In this document: positions 52,901 through 64,000 of the stretch, one piece after another
Layout: each line of letters begins with the position of its first letter
Numbering within the stretch: position 1 is the stretch's first letter
NCBI RefSeq assembly: GCF_900090045.1
Contig: NC_041782.1
Location: 2,385,001-2,449,000, forward strand
Reading direction: 5' to 3'
DNA from: Plasmodium malariae
Taxonomy: Eukaryota > Apicomplexa > Aconoidasida > Haemosporida > Plasmodiidae
Length of the DNA: 64,000 nucleotides
Notes under the pieces: model-generated
Databases searched by the model: none
Told to the model about the DNA's origin: nothing
Seen by the model: only the letters and a program-made list of their open reading frames with translations
Program-made: the position numbers and the translations under genes

Positions 52901-53390
52901 ATTCAAAGTTTTTAAAAGAGCTAGTTATTGTAATTTTAATATTGTGACTAATTTATTTCTAATAACTATATATAAATGTTAAAACCATTTTGTTACGAAA
53001 AATGTCTTATTAAGAAACTGCCTTCATTTATTCAAATTTTGTATACATTAAAGTGATGATGTATAACTTTAGATTAAACTAGTTAAATTGAAATATTAAA
53101 TAGTTTTGAATTCAATATCTTACTGTTATAAGTTAAATACAAAATTTTAGTTAATTACTACATATTATAGAAGTGTAAAATAAGCGATTAGTTTATTCAA
53201 AAAATTCATATAAAAGTGTTTAGAAAAAAAGTTCTTAAAAAAATATACTCTCTTTTCATATATATAAGAAAAGTCGAATTGTTGACTTAAAGTTAATTAG
53301 GTGACGAGATATGCGAACGGATTTTATCATTTTTGACATATTCTGGAAAAAATTCGTTGTAAACACTGGTAATGTTTGTTAATTCGTGTA

Positions 53391-53424
53391 TTCTTCTATT
53401 TGTCTATCTGTCTATCCGTCTATA

Positions 53425-53459
<35 letters not shown>

Positions 53460-53463
53460 ATAT
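53391..53463 (+). repeat. TCTA/TCTG tetranucleotide microsatellite
   Basis: An imperfect array of about 15-17 units alternates TCTA, TCTG and single variants (TCCG, TATG): blocks of TCTATCTGTCTATCCG, then TCTGTCTGTCTGTCTATCTA, passing into TATA sequence. It stands out among the mono- and dinucleotide repeats elsewhere in the window. Likely length-variable between isolates. Confidence 0.85.
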
Positions 53464-53969
53464 GTATACATATATAACTAACACTTCTGAAAGCTAGCTT
53501 AATCATTTATTATAATAATAAACATTTTGATATTTTTATGTTTTAGTGTAAATATTTTCAACCAAATGATTCAGAGTAAAAAATTAGTATAAGTTATGCT
53601 GGTAAACTGAACTACCTAATTTTAACGGTGGAAATATAACCTAAAAAAGGGCTTAATTTTATATTTTTCAAAGATGCTAAAAAGTTGTTTTGTATTGCTT
53701 CATATATGATATCATTCTTGAAAGTATTTTCCGACAGAACATATGCTCTGTAGAGTGGAAATGTTCATTAGGTTTAGGATTTAGATATAGGTTCATACGT
53801 ATATATATATTTTATGTACATACGTATATTATACTGTTTAATGCTTAGCTGGGAAGTGAAGAAAACATCTATTACATGCACATATATAGCTTATAAGTAA
53901 CCTTCAAAGAGATTAGTATGATCAGTTCATAATATTCAGAATTTTTATATTCTAAATCTTTTAAAAAAT

Positions 53970-54420
53970 ATGTCGGAGACAGAGTTTGACAGAAATATTT
54001 TCTTAAAAAAATTACCAGGAGTTATAAGTCTATCTTTAAAAGAAATAGCAATGATAGAATAAAATTTGAATGCATGTTAAATAATTTTTAAGCTGTAAAA
54101 TTATATTCTGTAACATCGAAAAAAGAGTAAATAAATTTTTAATGGTTGAATAATATTGAAAAGACATTGATGTAATTATAAAAATGGCATAAAAATGTCA
54201 TCTAATTAATATGACATTCAAAGGTATAGTATTCCCCAAATATCATACGATTAAGAGGGAAGAATTAAATAATTTCTACAAAAGTTTATGTTATGGTAGA
54301 AAAGAATATGGAGATGAAATTCTATTTAAGCAAATGGTCAGAAAGATGTAATTACGATAAGAATAAATATGAAGCTCTTATTTAGTAACGCAAAACTTTT
54401 ATCTGATGGTTGTTATAAAT
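53970..54420 (+). pseudogene. Weak coding relic, possibly the 5' part of a PIR-type gene
   Basis: ATG at 53970 opens a 30-residue frame, MSETEFDRNIFLKKLPGVIS and so on, to a stop at 54060-54062. Its short acidic start and FLKKLP resemble the N-terminus of many vir/PIR proteins (xLLKxLPS). Downstream, another frame starting near 54211 gives PKYHTIKREELNNFYKSLC and YGRKEYGDEILFKQMVRKM before a stop, and a third gives CNYDKNKYEALI. These blocks are less AT-rich than flanks and look protein-like, but frames break repeatedly. No transmembrane exon or tail was found. The family assignment is a guess. Confidence 0.3.
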
Positions 54421-56254
54421 ATATAATGGCACCTTTACATTTCAAATAAGCATGTATTAAAAATGTATGGTTAATTAATTTTTGAGATTTATAGTTACTA
54501 CAAATAATCTTCTAAAATTATGATTAACAAATTTAATTGAAAATGTTATGACATATTTTTGAATTTAGAAAAGTTTTTAGTTGTACGGTATTCCCATTTA
54601 ATGGATATACCTTCCTTTGGACATAGATAATCATAGTGTAACATATGTACGTATAAAAATTGAGATTGTAAATATAGTCTATAATCTTTTTAAACTGAAC
54701 AATTTTTTTTTATTGTTTTTGTAGTACTGCTGGTTTTTTTTTTTTTTTTTTTTTAATTGATCTTTAGTTTATTCATGTGCAAGATGATATATAAATAAGT
54801 CTCTTTATCATATGTGTACTCCTCAATAATTAAAATGTGTTCACTTAAACAAAAACATTATTATTCTAAGGATATATATTTTATATGTATTTTACAGATG
54901 CTTGATTTTTTCTTTCTTTTCTTTTTTAGCAGAAAGCTTACCATGGATAGCTGTCAAATACATTAAACAGGAAAGAGCAAATAACTTTTTTAAAAATAAT
55001 GAGTATATATATTTATACATTTAAGGGGGAAATTATTAAGAAATCCCTTACATTTTATATAGTAATTTTGGGTATTATAAAAAAATAAAATAAAAAGTTA
55101 AATGATACTAAATTCATTAAGAGTTAAACTTGCATAATAATAATATATGGCTAAATATTGTACAAGTATGACAGAAAAGACGAAATGAAATATGTACATG
55201 TACTTTCCTTATAAATATTATAATAAAATAAAATGATAAAACAACCTACTTCAATGGTGTGAATACATAAGTACATTGTACAAGCCTAACTGGAAAAAAG
55301 GTATATTATAGTGGTAGTTTGCAATTGAAATTAGTATGTCAACGCTAAAAATTCGTAAACATGGAAAAAAAATAATTTTAAACAAGAAATTATGTATTTT
55401 ATAATTTGTTAAAATTAAGAATTATAAATTTAATAGAAGAAAATTACATCAATTTTTATTTGGAAAAAGTTAAGCATGATTCAAATGTATGATAAGATAT
55501 GTTTGTTCTTACAATAGTAGAAATTAGTGAATAATATATAATTTTCGTTTTAGCGAAAATATAAAATAAAATAATATATTTCATTTAAAAAAAGGAAAGA
55601 AATACAAGATTAGGAATTAGAATATCAATAAGGATAAACACAACAAAATAACAATAATAAAAACAATAAAAATAAGCGTAGTAAAAACTGTAACTATGAG
55701 AATAACTATAAGAATAAAAACTAAAGAGTAGTTTAAATGTTCTTAGTACAATACGATGTAAAAATTACAATTTATTTTTTGAAGAAAAATACAATTTTCA
55801 AGGAAATCAATTATGCTTCTAGGATTTGATTAAAGCAAAAGAAAAACCAGCTTTTTGACCAGACAAAAAATACATATATACATAATAATTGAAGTAGAAA
55901 AGAGACATACTGATAAAAATGGAATTATCTTATGAAAATTATAAAAAAATTAATAATTTAATGAATTAGTAAAAATATAATTGGTTTATTTATATAAAGA
56001 ACAAAAATAAATAACAAATTAAAACTAACTTTATTTTTTTAAATTAAAAAATTAAAAGGAATTTAATTTAAATAACAAATACATATACATGAATTTGGAG
56101 TATATATAATTCTTTTTTTCACTCTTATATTTTTGTAGAATTTTAAATATATGCTTATTATTTTATCTTATTTAATAATTTTAAATGATAGGGCACTTAA
56201 TATTCTTGTATTCTAAAAAAAGTGTTATAATATTTATTTCGGCTTTGTGAAGCA
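54421..56254. other. Intergenic 1.8 kb, no gene
   Basis: A run of 21 T is at 54734-54754. The stretch 55620-55735 is an A-rich, N/K-coding simple sequence (AATAAAAACAATAAAAATAA), as found both in Plasmodium low-complexity coding regions and in spacers; no supporting gene structure surrounds it. Confidence 0.45.
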
Positions 56255-57060
56255 TCATATATTTAATTGAAATATAATTAATGATGATGTAATAACTAAT
56301 GGAGAAGCCATAAAAGTATGATTTTTTGCTGTAGATATTAATGTAAGAAAAACGCTTATGATTAATGGAGAAGAATATTTGTGTCTTTTAATAAAACTTA
56401 TTAATACACTATATATGCTTCTTCTTTTATTCGTATAATTCTTACACATATTGGAGAGTTTCATGATATGAGGCATTTTTAACTCAGTTTTTTTTCCATA
56501 TTTTTTGAAAATTTAGAAAATTTTAAAGTATAGGATTTTTTTTTTTTTTTTTCATTATCTTTATCTTCTACCTGATGATTTCATTTTGTTTTTATTATGA
56601 TTCATGCTAATATAACATGTGTAACATGTTTTAATATATCAACTGTTAATTTCAAATAATCACCAGAATCAAATAAGTAAAGTTCTTTTTTAATTATATC
56701 ATCATGCTTTATCTTTTTAGGACTATTTATAAAGTTTTTAGTCCTGAAGGTATAAGATTCTTGTCTACGTTTTTTATAAAAATTTATCATATATTTTTTT
56801 TTCTTAAATTATCATAATATTTTGTGCTATGAAAACTATGTGAATTTTGTTGTCTTAAAATGCTATTTTACTGTGTGTATGTATTTGATCCTCCTCAGAA
56901 TTATCAATATTCTCGTTTGATAGATCCATATAATGTTCATTTAATGGTCCACATCTTTACTTTGTTAATAATTTTGTTTCTCTTTTCAAAAATTCACTAG
57001 GTCTTACATTATTTATACTGCTATTTGTATTGTTGTATTTAACACTTGACTTTCAAGTAT
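56255..57060 (-). pseudogene. Degraded exported-protein gene, possibly Pv-fam-d-like
   Basis: On the minus strand three protein-like blocks lie in order but in different frames. First, at about 57040-56880, SINNVRPSEFLKRETKLL, with a stop soon after and GPLNEHYMDLSNENIDNSEE. Second, at 56790-56602, FYKKRRQESYTFRTKNFI and KKELYLFDSGDYLKLTVDI. Third, at 56476-56255, two hydrophobic stretches (SSPLIISVFLTLIS and ASPLVITSSLIIF) ending at a stop. Two adjacent C-terminal hydrophobic segments and a hydrophilic acidic middle match the layout of the gene at 48643-49711, which is about 7 kb away on the same strand. No signal-peptide exon was found upstream. Stops and a poly-A interruption near 56530-56550 (plus-strand poly-T) show it is broken. 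Confidence 0.4.
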
Positions 57061-59164
57061 TAGTTGCTTAAATGTTTTGATAAATACTTCATATATATTA
57101 CTTAAAACATTTTATTGTATAATATAAAATACTTCTATATTTTTAAAATAATATATTTTTTTAAATGAATACATAAAGCAAAATAACAAAGAAGTACGTA
57201 AAAAAAAAAAAAGATTCTCCAATGTAATTGTTTTTATTAGCATGCTTTATTGGAAAATTGTTATGTTATAACTAAAAGGATAAATTTCAGAATATTAATA
57301 AAGAAGATGAACGTGTTCGTTTTTTCTATAATGGGTTAATTTCAAAATTTTGCTAAAATTTTTGGAATATAGATATATACTTGTAGGCATATATATACAT
57401 GTATAGAGAGCATATAGTTATAAATAATATTAAAAGATATTTGAAAAACTCTAATTTTTGTATATAATATATTATTTTAAAAAAATTTTAATATGTTTTC
57501 CCCTTTTATAAGTTATATATAAGTACAATAAGGCTTTATACTATGACGTACAAGAAGAAAAAAAAAGATGAATAAATAGTAGATTACTGTATACATAAAT
57601 ATTACTCAAAAGAATGTATTAATGATTAATATATTTTAAATAATTTCAATACGGGTATACCCTTAATAAGTACTGAAAATGTCGAATTATATAATGTGTT
57701 AATGAAAATTATCATGGATTATAATTAGCTTCAAAATATTAAAATTTGATATATTTATACATGTAGAAAGGAGGAATAAAATTTAGATAAAAAATATACA
57801 CATTACTATTTATTATACTTAATTATATATGAATTAAATTTAAAAGAAATTTCCAAAATTCTCAAAGTGCATTTTTATAAGTTAAAGATTCGAATAATAA
57901 TAGATAATTTTATTAAAATAATATTTTATTATAATTCCTTATTTTATCTGATTTAATTTTTCTTTTCTTTCATTTTTGTCTTTTTTTTTTATTCATATTT
58001 ATATCTTCTATTATTATATTTATAATAATCAATAATATATATATATACATAATGCATTGATGAAATATTGTATTAATAGAGATATATTGAGTAATAAAAT
58101 TATAGTAATAAAATGCGCAACAGTATACACTAGTAAAATGTTTTCATATAATCTTTTATATATAAATCTGTAGAAATTAATTGTATAAAAATTTTTTTTA
58201 CCAATTATCTACTAATTATCCTATTATAATGTTTTTTAATAATATTTCTGATAAAAATTATTGATATAGGAGCACTATTTTACATAATATTTATAAATTT
58301 ATAATATTTTATATAGTTTTCATTTTATGTATAATTTTATATTATGTGGTTAATAAAAACTGAATTTACAAAATATAATTATTTAATGTGTCCATAGTTT
58401 TACTTTTATGTTATAAAAAATATATGATATTTATACAATTTATAAAAGTTTAATAATTTCTTTTGTTAATTCTTTTTATGGAATACGTTTTTTCATATTA
58501 ATGAAGCAATTCCAATAATATAGTTCTGAAAAGAATATTAAAACCAAAAAAGTTGAACTCATATGTATACTTGGTTTCATGAATTTTTAAATAATACACA
58601 AATAGCATGATATATAATAAGAAGTAAAACAAATAAATAAAACATCTCCCTTTTAAAATATATATTTTCGTTTGCAACATTTACTCTTATATATGTATGT
58701 ATAATTTTTTTTTTTGTTAATATTGAATGTAAAAATATTTTATGAAATTATTTTTCTTTTCATAAATAATGCATATATATAAATAGAGTAGATTTTGTTT
58801 TAGGTTCAAATTACTAGTAGGAAATAATCTTAATCTATGAAAACAATCTTATATTTTTGTAGGTATTCTATGTAGCACATCATTACATTTGAGTGTAATA
58901 GTTCCGTACACATAAATGAAAGAACAGTTTAGATTTTTATTTTTATTATTGTACTTAAGTAATTTTTTTTCTTTTTAATTCTGTTTTATAAGGATAACTT
59001 AAATATATATGAATTAATATAACGAAAACAAAATATTATGCGCATTTATATTCTGCAAAGAACTGATAATAGCATTATTGAACTGCGGTTATTCTGACAT
59101 TCATTAAATATATATAAGAAATTACCATATCATGTTTTTTTATTCTTTTTATTTATGTAATTTA

Positions 59165-59199
<35 letters not shown>

Positions 59200-60048
59200 T
59201 TGAAAAGAAAAAGAAGAAATTAAATAGAATAGTTTTAAAACATTATATTTACGAATAATGAAATAAATTATACTTAAAAATTATAACTAAAACAATTATA
59301 ATACAAAAGGAAAAGAAATTTATTCACCTTTTAAAAAAATATTTTACGATAGATAAGGCAGAATATAGAGATTTGATGTTTTAAATATATTATGACCAAT
59401 TAAAGGATGAATATGCTGTAATTATTATAATGTAATGAGTTGTAGAACTTATTTCTTAATTCGTTTATTATTACTATTATTACGTTTTTGTAATAATTCA
59501 TATTTATAAAAAAAAAATAACCAGTTTTTCAAAAATGAAGTGTTTATAAAATTAGAATTATTAATAGGAAAACATCATTAAAATTGGTAGATACTCTCAT
59601 AATACATAAGTCATTGTATTATAACTATATTCTATACGTTCTATATTCTACGAAAATTCAATAATTTGATGTATTAAAAATCACATATATTTCTCTTAGT
59701 TTATTCTGAAAAGGAAAATAAAAAGTTTATTAATTTAGAGTATTACATTAAATAACTAAAATTACAAATTTTACATAATTGTTAATGAATTCCAATTGTA
59801 TTATTTTAATTAAGATTATTTTTTATAAATAACATTAAGGTGAAAATTATGTAATACCTCTATACAATTATATGCTTTTTGTTCATGTCGTAAAATTGAT
59901 TATAAATATATACATACATTTTATTATAATGTTATTAAAAAATATGATATTTAAAAAAAGAAAAACATGTTCATTATTATCCAAAGCATATTACATTATC
60001 ATTAATTTTTTCATTACTAAATATATTACAATATTAAAAATGTATATT
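57061..60048. other. Intergenic 3.0 kb; 3' part is a fam-type upstream region
   Basis: No gene is seen. A poly-A run followed by a TA tract is at about 59164-59199. The last 500 bp form the upstream region of the pseudogene at 60049 and are related to 41163-41270. The open frames at 58498-58680 and 59872-60057 are not called. Confidence 0.5.
59556..59670 (+). promoter_or_regulatory. Conserved upstream region of a fam-type pseudogene
   Basis: GGAAAACATCATTAAAATTG and CTATATTCTATACGTTCTAT followed by ATTCTACGAAAATTCAATA. The first half matches 41163-41190 almost base for base, and the second is the block found 340-430 bp before all fam-type genes here. It persists although the gene at 60049 is dead. 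Confidence 0.4.
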
Positions 60049-60932
60049 ATGGAATAAAGAATGAATTCACCATTATTTACTAAAATTGCTATATTTATAC
60101 CTTTAACTTGAATATGCAACTTTTATAATAATGTAATATGATAATATTATTTAAGAATATTTGTATTGTTTATATTGTTACGGTTTTATTTTTATTAATG
60201 TTGTTTATTATCCTTAGAGTTTTTATTATTTTAAATTGCAAAAAAAAAAAAAAAAATTTTTAAGGCATGATTAACATATATGTGGATGAGAACTTCAGTA
60301 ATAGTAAAAAATTACATAATAGAGCTTATTAACAGTAATGTTTAAATAGAATATTGATTCAAATATTGTAGAATTAAAAGAAGAGATATCTAACAATACA
60401 GTGTACGAGAAAAAGAACATATCTAAAAATGAAAGAAGGTGACAAAAAAAAAAGACAATTAAATAAAAGTTGATTAAATAAGGCTTAATAGTATACAGAA
60501 GTTATGAATTATAACAATGGAATGTTTAATGAAAAACGCTTTCATTTTGAAAAAAAATTTATAAATAATAGAGATTAGGATGAATTTCTTGAAAAAAACG
60601 GGAGAAATCATAACAGATTTAAAAAAAAAAATAAAATTTAGAAGTTAATGATTGGAAATTGCTTTCTTTTCTCTTTCTTTTTGTTAGGAATAGGATATCC
60701 GTTATTGCGGGTATGAATGTTATGTACGAAAAAACGTGTTAAAATATTCACAGCTTTATTGGAATTAGTAAAAAATTATCTATCCAATTAATCAGAAGAT
60801 TATCTTTTTCTAATTTTATTTGTAGTGATTATCATTCTATTATCGGTCGTATTTATAATATCGATTCTTAAGTTTTTTTAAAATAATGAAAAATATAAAA
60901 AATTTAAGTTTACGATTGAGCAAAATAGATAA
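60049..60932 (+). pseudogene. fam-m-like exported protein pseudogene, both exons visible
   Basis: Exon 1 starts at 60049 with ATGGAA followed directly by a stop. After a shift it reads FTKIAIFIPLT, a decayed signal peptide, and a GTAATATGATAAT site near 60133 is a damaged family donor. Exon 2 begins near 60265 after a poly-A tract. Shifted frames give YRSYELQ/YNNGMFNEKRFHFEKKF-like sequence (about 60490-60560), DEFLEKNGRN, GIGYPLLRV, a second hydrophobic stretch and the tail NNEKYKKFKF ending at 60930-60932. Numerous stops and indels. Closest in signature to the gene at 21465 (YNNG, HFHFEKK, NNEKY). The 3' element at 60978-61010 is still recognisable. Confidence 0.8.
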
Positions 60933-63900
60933 CAAGAAATATGTATTTATTTATAAGGAAGTAATTAATATGATACATCTGTAGCAGTTTTAGTGATATA
61001 TTTAATAAACACATATATAAGTGCTTAATATTTGTGAATGACCCTAAATACACACAACCTTATTGATTTAGAATCTTATAAATATATTCTCTTAATTTTT
61101 TTTGTGAATTCTAACATTTTAATGTTTTTCTGTTTTTATTTTATATAATTTTTTCAGTTCGTTTGAACATTATGACTTAATATATATATTTGCTTATCCA
61201 AATATACTTCTATAGAAAATATATGTTTGTGATTTAAAATTAATATATAATGGAACAATTTATATAATTTTATTGAAGATTTGTACTAATTTATATTTTA
61301 GATATAATGAATTCTAGTTTCTATTTATTGTAATTTTATGGTCTAAAATGATTATTTGTTAATGTAATTGATTAAATGTATGATTAGCTTTAAATTAAAA
61401 ATAAACGCAACTTGTTTTATGTTTAACAATGGGAAATGAAGGTATCCTATTGCATATATGTACATTACATAAGAAGAGACATAATATTTATTATATAAAA
61501 TATATTTTTTTAAAAATTTGTTATAAAACCATATATATTGTTAAAATATTTATAATAGATATATTGTTTTTTGTGCATGGTATAATTAGGAAAATATAAC
61601 ATTTAATTTTATAATGTCGTTAATATATATGGAATATTTATATTTGTTTAATTATTTTGGGTTTCTCAATTTTTACAATAAAATAATAATATAAAATTAT
61701 TTATTATTTTATTACATGATTAGCTATGGGATAAATATAATTTTACAACAATCAGATGAATATATATTGTAGGGAAAATTTATAACCAAATATTATATTT
61801 TTTTTTTATTTTTTACATCCTTAAAATATTAAATTAATGAATTAAATGTAATAATATATTAATAGATAAGTTGTATAAGATATTTTTTTTTTATTTTCCA
61901 TAATAGTCAATTTTTAAATATATCTATATAAAGGTAAAAAGCTTAATTATCATTAGGACTAATGAAAGTAAACAAATTTTTTTTTGCTAATGTATAATAA
62001 TTTATAGGCAATTATTTATACATCTGAGCTATCCTTTTGTGTTGTATATAAATATGTTGAATTAATGGTAATTATTATTTTAAACTTATATAATAAATAT
62101 ACGATTTATAATAACAATTAGTAATATATTCAAATTTATAATAATCATTTTTTAATAGAATAAAAGTAATAAAACATTATAGGAATTATTCTTTTGTAGT
62201 TAATTGATAAATTCTTTACTTAGTTCCAATTAGATAAATTTTAACATGCTCTATTTAAAAAACTGTTCTACACATTTGTACAAGATTAAATTAGATAGGT
62301 GCATTGTATAAGATTTCTCATGAAATTTTTTTGTTAGTAATTTTATGGATAAATTTTCATTTATCATATATTATTTCTTAAATATTCAAATGAATATGCT
62401 AATATAATATTATTATTTGTAGCATTTTGTACACATATATACATTTTAAAAAGCATTACTTAGTGAATGAAAAAACACATGCATATTTTATTCTTTGTAA
62501 AAGTGTGTTTAGGATATAGGTGAGATAAGATTAGAATATATAAAAAATTCTCCATTGGAAGAATGAAAATATCGCTAAGTTTTTTAATAAAAAAAAATGT
62601 ATTTTTTTTTTTTTTTTATATCATGCATTAGCAGAAAGGTTAAAAAATAATTTTCTATGTAAATAATATATATATATATATTGGGTATTTTTGAATTTAG
62701 TAAAATATTATTTCTTTTAAAGTAAACAACTGTATATTACCAAGTATATGTTGAATTAGGAACAGCCTAAAAATTGAGAATAATGACAAATATTCTTTTG
62801 AAATTTAGGAAAAATATTGCAATAATTTTTATTACAAACTTTAGTTTTATATAGATCACATTATATCTCTTCTTATATTTATAATTATATTGTTAGTAGT
62901 ATGTTAAAATAAATATTTGTAATGATGTATATATTTTAAAATTTTTTATAAACTTTTTATTATAAAATTTTTTTCTGAATTTTTATGAATTCTTCAAGAG
63001 AATCATGCAGAATGTCCATATTTTATCATGTTATAATTATAGAATATCAATTAAATGTTAGTTACTTAAGGACTTCATATATGGAGAAATAAATAAGAGT
63101 TTTTATTGAAGATATTCTTAAGAACAACTTTAATAATTCTGTGTTCTTAATAACAAGCAATTTTCATTGAATTACGGGAGAAATTTATTTATTTGGAAAA
63201 CTATAAGTGCGATAATTCTTGTTTTACCTATTTTACTTGTTTATTGTGACATTACGAATATATAACTTTAAAAAGATGACAATTAATGTATTATTATATG
63301 TGTTAATTATAAATTGAGTTAATTTTTGATTAGAAATATTGTGCATGTATTGCTATCTATGATTATAGGATAAATGATTATTTTTGTTTTATATCATATG
63401 AAAATTGAATTTCTGGTAAATAATATTTTTGCTGTACTAATTTTTTATAGATTAGATAAAGTAATCCCAAATGATAACATTTTCATCTAAGGTATTTTTA
63501 AATTTGGGAAAAATTGTGTTTTACTTATAAAAAAAATAATGTTCTAATTTATGTAGTGAATGTTAAATGTTTTAATTAAAAAACAAGCAAGAAAAAAAAT
63601 GAATAAAAAAACTCTATTTTCAAATAGTAGAGGAATATAATTTTCAGAAAAAGAAATATAAAATAAAACAGATAAAAAACAAATATATAAACCAATAATG
63701 TATTTATAGTTGACAAAGTATTTAATGGGTAGTAAATTTAAACTTGATAAATATTTTAATATATATGTACTTTATTTTTTTTACTTTGTACAATTATATA
63801 GTATACATGTTAGAGATAATGCTATAAATTTTAATGTAATATACAATGAATTAATAATATATAATTATCTCGTTTAATAAATAAATAAACTAATGTAAAA

Positions 63901-64000
63901 TACAATAAAATAAGGAATGTATTTATTAAATAATCTTAATTTTATAATTATTAGTTGCTCTTCTTATATCCAACAGTAAATGTCGATATCCGAGTATGGT
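60933..64000. other. Intergenic to window end, no gene
   Basis: The 3' element (TTTTAGTGATATATTTAATA then AACACATA) is at 60978-61010. Nothing else is recognisable in about 3 kb. No telomere-type repeats are seen at the edge. Confidence 0.5.
60978..61010 (+). promoter_or_regulatory. Conserved 3' flank element after the fam-m-like pseudogene
   Basis: GCAGTTTTAGTGATATATTT followed by AATAAACACATA, about 50 nt after the pseudogene stop, related to 18027-18054 and 22406-22434. Confidence 0.35.

Larger units (their letters stand above)
49712..53969. other. Intergenic 4.3 kb, no recognised gene
   Basis: A TA run is at 49953-49977. A small open frame at 52611-52805 is mentioned as a finding only. 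From about 53270 the sequence becomes less AT-rich and contains a tetranucleotide repeat (53391-53463). No family member is recognisable. Confidence 0.5.

Noticed and set aside
1..64000. tRNA, rRNA, CRISPR, bacterial insertion sequences, origins
   Set aside because: Looked for and not seen. Scattered short repeats are AT microsatellites without spacer structure.
1..64000. Telomere-type TT(T/C)AGGG arrays or subtelomeric satellite
   Set aside because: No tandem copies at either edge; the window lies inside the subtelomere rather than at its tip.

Overview
The window is extremely AT-rich eukaryotic DNA with short-intron genes, long poly-A/poly-T and (TA)n tracts, and only lineage-specific surface or exported-protein families. 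The families (two-exon 'RNYRLL' exported proteins of the fam-l/fam-m kind, STP1, PIR, and a Pv-fam-d-like protein) point to a subtelomere of a malaria parasite. Plasmodium malariae or a near relative such as P. brasilianum is the best fit, because fam-l/fam-m expansions are known from that lineage. No housekeeping gene, rRNA, tRNA or telomere repeat was found. Gene models are hand-built from splice signals; family names rest on recognition, not on a search.

Layout. 1-420 is the broken 3' end of a fam-m-like gene (+). 3046-4225 is an intact three-exon PIR gene (-). 8186-10747 is an intact four-exon STP1 gene (-). 16983-17964 is a fam-l-like gene (+). 21465-22346 is a fam-m-like gene (+). 25063-26224 is a broken PIR gene (-). 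30184-32722 is a second STP1 gene (-) whose 5' end does not splice in frame. 38677-39645 and 41653-42618 are fam-l-like genes (+). 46569-47335 is a degraded gene with a PIR-like C-terminus (+). 48643-49711 is a Pv-fam-d-like gene (-). 53970-54420 and 56255-57060 hold weak coding relics, and 60049-60932 is a degraded fam-m-like pseudogene (+).

The main structural result is that the first about 40 kb is two diverged copies of one roughly 22-kb unit: fam-m-like gene, PIR (-), STP1 (-), fam-l-like gene. Gene order, orientation, spacing and stretches of intergenic sequence correspond at an offset of about 21.7-22.0 kb. Different members have decayed in each copy: copy 1 has a dead fam-m-like gene and a live PIR, while copy 2 has the reverse and a doubtful STP1.

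How the genes may work together. The fam-l/fam-m-like and fam-d-like proteins share one design: an 87-nt signal-peptide exon, then a second exon with a PEXEL-like motif, a charged region and two C-terminal hydrophobic segments. This suggests export to the infected red cell or the parasite surface. PIR and STP1 share another design: a 21-nt first exon without a signal peptide, a cysteine-containing ectodomain, one transmembrane segment and a cytoplasmic tail. STP1 has a long tryptophan-rich tail like that of SURFINs. These are antigenic, fast-evolving families; specific functions are not established by the sequence. About 80% of the window shows no gene.
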